Positions 5,026 through 7,440 of a stretch of DNA of 7,440 bases are shown piece by piece (the stretch's first letter is position 1; every line of letters starts with the position of its first letter). The stretch lies in contig JARFQK010000179.1 in NCBI GenBank assembly GCA_029287815.1, forward strand, positions 1-7,440, given 5' to 3'. The stretch is from Gammaproteobacteria bacterium. GTDB lineage: Bacteria > Pseudomonadota > Gammaproteobacteria > SZUA-229. The notes under the pieces are model-generated. The model saw nothing but the letters and a program-made list of their open reading frames with translations, searched no databases and was not told the origin of the DNA. The position numbers and the translations under genes were made by a program.

Positions 5026-5802
5026 ATGAGTGCCGAAAGTGTCAATCCCGTAAGTGTGATATACATCGTGCTGTTCTATGCTGCGATCGCGGTGCTTATC
5101 GGCGGCATCACCAACAAGGTCTTGCAGTATAAACGTGTACCTGCGCCATTAAAGATTCCTGTTACGCCGGCACCGACAACCAAAGCGGGTGTTGTCTGGC
5201 GTTTGACAACCGAAGTTGTCTTTTTCAACAGCCTGTTTCGGGCCACCAAATGGACCTGGATCTTTGGCTGGATATTCCACGTTGCTCTGCTGCTCGCGTT
5301 CTTCCGCCATTTGCGTTACGTGGTCAGCCCGGACAGTTTTCTCTGGCCCATTGTGAGCCTGGAAGTCGTGCAGAGTTTCGGCAAATACGCCGGTTTTGCG
5401 ATGGTCTTCGGCCTGGTCGGCCTGCTCGGCAGACGCATCTTCGTCGATCGCGTCCGCTACATCTCATCACCATCGGATTACCTGATGCTGCTGCTGATCA
5501 TTGGTATCGCCGTCAGCGGGCTGATGATAAGCTACGTCGCGCATACCGACATCGTTCAGCTGAAAGCTTTCATTATGGGCTTGTTCCTGCTGGACTGGCA
5601 CAACCTGCCTACCGACGCGGTGTTATTGATTCACCTCACGCTGGTGCTGGTTCTTAGCTTCATCTTCCCGATCAGCAAGCTGTTGCATGCCCCTGGCCTG
5701 TTCTTTTCACCAACACGCAACCAGGTGGACAATCCACGTGAGGTCCGTCACCTGTCTCCCTGGGGCGCGGAACTTGAAGCCAAGGATGGTAGAAACGCTT
5801 GA
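5026..5802 (+). CDS. dsrM: Membrane diheme cytochrome b subunit DsrM (NarI-like)
   Basis: The 258-residue product is an inner-membrane protein with about five hydrophobic segments, near residues 9-29, 78-93, 121-137, 151-170 and 198-219. It is the quinone-interacting heme b subunit of DsrMKJOP. Four histidines fit as axial ligands of two hemes: H85 and H95 (WIFHVALLLAFFRHLRYV) and H203 and H221 (LIHLTL, LLHAPG). The spacings of 10 and 18 residues equal those of the heme ligands in nitrate reductase NarI. The start at 5026 has only a weak ribosome site: GAGG lies 15 bases upstream and CGAGA ten bases upstream, so translation may be modest. It follows the dsrC stem-loop and precedes dsrK by 42 bases. 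Confidence 0.93.
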   Translation: MSAESVNPVSVIYIVLFYAAIAVLIGGITNKVLQYKRVPAPLKIPVTPAPTTKAGVVWRLTTEVVFFNSLFRATKWTWIFGWIFHVALLLAFFRHLRYVVSPDSFLWPIVSLEVVQSFGKYAGFAMVFGLVGLLGRRIFVDRVRYISSPSDYLMLLLIIGIAVSGLMISYVAHTDIVQLKAFIMGLFLLDWHNLPTDAVLLIHLTLVLVLSFIFPISKLLHAPGLFFSPTRNQVDNPREVRHLSPWGAELEAKDGRNA

Positions 5803-5844
5803 TGCAAGCGCAGATCAACAGACTAATGTCAGGAACATTGAGTA

Positions 5845-7380
5845 ATGGCTGATTTCGAAATCCCGGAAACGCACGAATTCCCCGTGATCCCCACGGTTAT
5901 GGAAGGCGTGATGTCGCACAGCGCGCCTTACCTGGCCAAAGCACAATTCCAAGAGCAGCTCGGGTTCCCGGGTGACGGTGAATTGATCGAGGGCTGGAAA
6001 GAAACCTTCATCGAACAACTCGGGGACATGCTCGGCAAATACCGCTCGTTGCAGGTCTTCATGGATATCTGCGTCAAATGTGGCGCCTGCACGGACAAGT
6101 GCCATTACTTCCTCGGCACCGGCGACGCAAACAATATGCCCGTTGCCCGTCAGGATTTGTTGCGCAAGGTCTACCGCCGCTATTTCACCTTCGCCGGTAA
6201 ACACTTTCCAAAACTGGTCGGTGCAGTTGATCTGACAGAAGACGTCATCGATGAAATGTACAGTTACTACCATCAGTGCTCGGAATGCCGCCGCTGCTCG
6301 GTGTTTTGCCCGTATGGCATCGACACAGCCGAAGTGACCATGGCTGCACGTGACATCCTCGCGCACGTCGGTAAGGGCCAGAAATACTCCAACGAAATCA
6401 TCGGCAAAGTTCACAAGATCGGCAATAACCTTGGTCTGCCCGAGCCTGCTCTGGCTGATACGCTGGAAGGGCTCGAGGAAGAGGTTGAGGAAGATACCGG
6501 CGTTAAGGTGCGCTATCCGCTGGATGAAAAAGGCGCCGAAGTCTTGCTGGTCACACCGTCTGCGGATTTCTTTGCAGAGCCACACGTCGACGGCCTGATC
6601 GGCTATGGCAAGGTCTTCCATGCCGCCGGCGTTAGCTGGACGGTCAGCTCGAAAGCCTCGGAAGCCGCCAACTTTGGCCTGTTCATCGGTAACTACCAGA
6701 ACATGCGCGAAATTTCTCTGCGCATCCGTGAAGCCGCCAAGGAACTCGGTGTCAAGCGAATCATTTTTGGCGAGTGCGGTCACGCCTGGCGCGTTGCCTA
6801 CAGTTTCCTGAACACACTCGCAGGCCCGTGGGATTTCCTCGATCCGAACTATCCAGTGCCGCAGCATATTCTCGATTTCACGTCCGATTGCCTCGACCGC
6901 GGTATCCTGAATATCGACAAGTCCGAGAACGACTGGATGACCTTGACTTTCCACGACTCTTGCAACGTCGCTCGCGCCTCGCGGATTGGCTCTTACCCGG
7001 GCAGTCAATTCGAGATTCCGCGTAAGGTCATAAAAGCGGTATGCAATAACTTCTATGACATGGCGCCCGAGACCATTCACGACAGCACCTTCTGCTGTGG
7101 CGGTGGCGGCGGTCTGCTGACCGATGACCTGATTGAGCTTCGTGTCAAAGGCGCGCTTCCGCGCATGGAGGCCCTGAAGAATGTCATCGAAGACAGGGGT
7201 GTCACGCACATGGCTGCAATCTGCGCCATCTGCAAATCACAATTCACTAAAGTCCTGCCGTACTACGGCATGACCATGGATCAGATCGTCAGTGTTCACC
7301 AGCTGGTGAGCAACGCTATCATCCTCGAGGGTCAGGGTGAAGAAGACGAGGAAAAAGCTGAAACGGAACAGGCAGCATAG
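5845..7380 (+). CDS. dsrK: HdrD-like iron-sulfur subunit DsrK of the DsrMKJOP complex
   Basis: The 511-residue product is a cytoplasmic-side iron-sulfur protein that partners DsrM and interacts with DsrC. Two ferredoxin-type [4Fe-4S] motifs are complete: C76-X2-C79-X2-C82-X3-C86 and C145-X2-C148-X2-C151-X3-C155. The C-terminal half resembles heterodisulfide reductase HdrD, with C311 (GECGHAWR), C373 (FHDSCNVAR), the CCG motif C417-C418-G in TFCCGGGGG, and C460-X2-C463. These would bind the catalytic [4Fe-4S] cluster that handles disulfide or trisulfide bonds on DsrC. The last 15 residues are strongly acidic. The ATG at 5845 follows AGGA at ten bases; no in-frame ATG lies upstream before a stop. 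It is 53 bases before the next gene. Confidence 0.95.
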   Translation: MADFEIPETHEFPVIPTVMEGVMSHSAPYLAKAQFQEQLGFPGDGELIEGWKETFIEQLGDMLGKYRSLQVFMDICVKCGACTDKCHYFLGTGDANNMPVARQDLLRKVYRRYFTFAGKHFPKLVGAVDLTEDVIDEMYSYYHQCSECRRCSVFCPYGIDTAEVTMAARDILAHVGKGQKYSNEIIGKVHKIGNNLGLPEPALADTLEGLEEEVEEDTGVKVRYPLDEKGAEVLLVTPSADFFAEPHVDGLIGYGKVFHAAGVSWTVSSKASEAANFGLFIGNYQNMREISLRIREAAKELGVKRIIFGECGHAWRVAYSFLNTLAGPWDFLDPNYPVPQHILDFTSDCLDRGILNIDKSENDWMTLTFHDSCNVARASRIGSYPGSQFEIPRKVIKAVCNNFYDMAPETIHDSTFCCGGGGGLLTDDLIELRVKGALPRMEALKNVIEDRGVTHMAAICAICKSQFTKVLPYYGMTMDQIVSVHQLVSNAIILEGQGEEDEEKAETEQAA

Positions 7381-7433
7381 TGTCGAATTTTAATGAATTA
7401 AGCCAATAATGGCGATACAACAGGAGAACTGGC
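7381..7433 (+). promoter_or_regulatory. dsrK-dsrL gap with ribosome binding site
   Basis: The 53-base gap holds a small AT palindrome (TTAAT-GA-ATTAA, 7390-7401) of doubtful meaning. AGGAGA (7422-7427) lies six bases before the ATG at 7434. There is no terminator, so the operon continues to the right. Confidence 0.6.
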
Positions 7434-7440
7434 ATGGCAA
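7434..7440 (+). CDS. dsrL: Start of the next operon gene, probably dsrL (only two codons visible)
   Basis: ATGGCA begins six bases after a good AGGAGA site. Only the first two codons fall in the window, so the product cannot be read. In sulfur-oxidizer dsr operons with the order A-B-E-F-H-C-M-K the next gene is normally dsrL, the NAD(P)H-linked iron-sulfur flavoprotein that accepts electrons from DsrAB. The name is inferred from gene order alone. Confidence 0.5.

Noticed and set aside
5802..5852. 16-codon open frame whose ATG overlaps the dsrM stop (TGATG) and which ends inside dsrK
   Set aside because: Too short and without a recognisable motif; at most it could help ribosomes reinitiate at dsrK, which cannot be shown from sequence.
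5815..7209. 464-codon open frame on the minus strand opposite dsrK
   Set aside because: It lies wholly antisense to a clearly conserved gene; long antisense frames arise from codon bias, and its translation shows no recognisable domain.

Overview
The window is the 5' two-thirds of a reverse (oxidative-type) dissimilatory sulfite reductase operon, read left to right as dsrA-dsrB-dsrE-dsrF-dsrH-dsrC-dsrM-dsrK with the first codons of a further gene, probably dsrL, at the right edge. The presence of dsrE, dsrF and dsrH between dsrAB and dsrC, together with the order A-B-E-F-H-C-M-K, is the arrangement known from sulfur-oxidizing Proteobacteria such as Allochromatium vinosum. Sulfate reducers lack dsrEFH and usually carry dsrD after dsrB. 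The host is therefore most likely a chemolithotrophic or phototrophic sulfur-oxidizing proteobacterium, probably gamma- or betaproteobacterial. The sequence alone does not give a genus.

Layout. Bases 1-596 (minus strand) hold the N-terminal part of a divergently transcribed TauD/TfdA-fold Fe(II)/2-oxoglutarate dioxygenase-like protein that runs off the left edge. Bases 597-998 are a non-coding divergent control region. It has a good sigma70-type promoter for dsrA (TTGAGA, 17 bp, TAGAAT), a weaker candidate promoter for the dioxygenase, and a cluster of inverted repeats built on the half-site TATCCCTTTA. Bases 999-7380 are eight closely spaced same-strand genes, each with its own ribosome binding site, and an initiation site for the next gene lies at 7434.

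How the parts work together, from established work on the family: DsrEFH is a cytoplasmic sulfur-transfer hexamer that passes sulfane sulfur to the C-terminal cysteines of DsrC. Sulfur carried on DsrC is oxidized to sulfite by siroheme reductase DsrAB running in the oxidative direction. DsrM (membrane diheme b, NarI-like) and DsrK (HdrD-like iron-sulfur protein) belong to the DsrMKJOP complex, which oxidizes or recycles DsrC and links it to the quinone pool. DsrL is the electron-accepting partner of DsrAB. All diagnostic cysteines and histidines in the visible genes are intact, so the operon looks functional.

The coding part is ordinary for this pathway. The parts most worth a second look are non-coding: the inverted-repeat cluster in the divergent promoter region, and the stem-loops after dsrA and dsrC. 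The linkage of a dioxygenase gene to dsr also deserves attention. I see no mobile element, CRISPR array, tRNA or rRNA gene.
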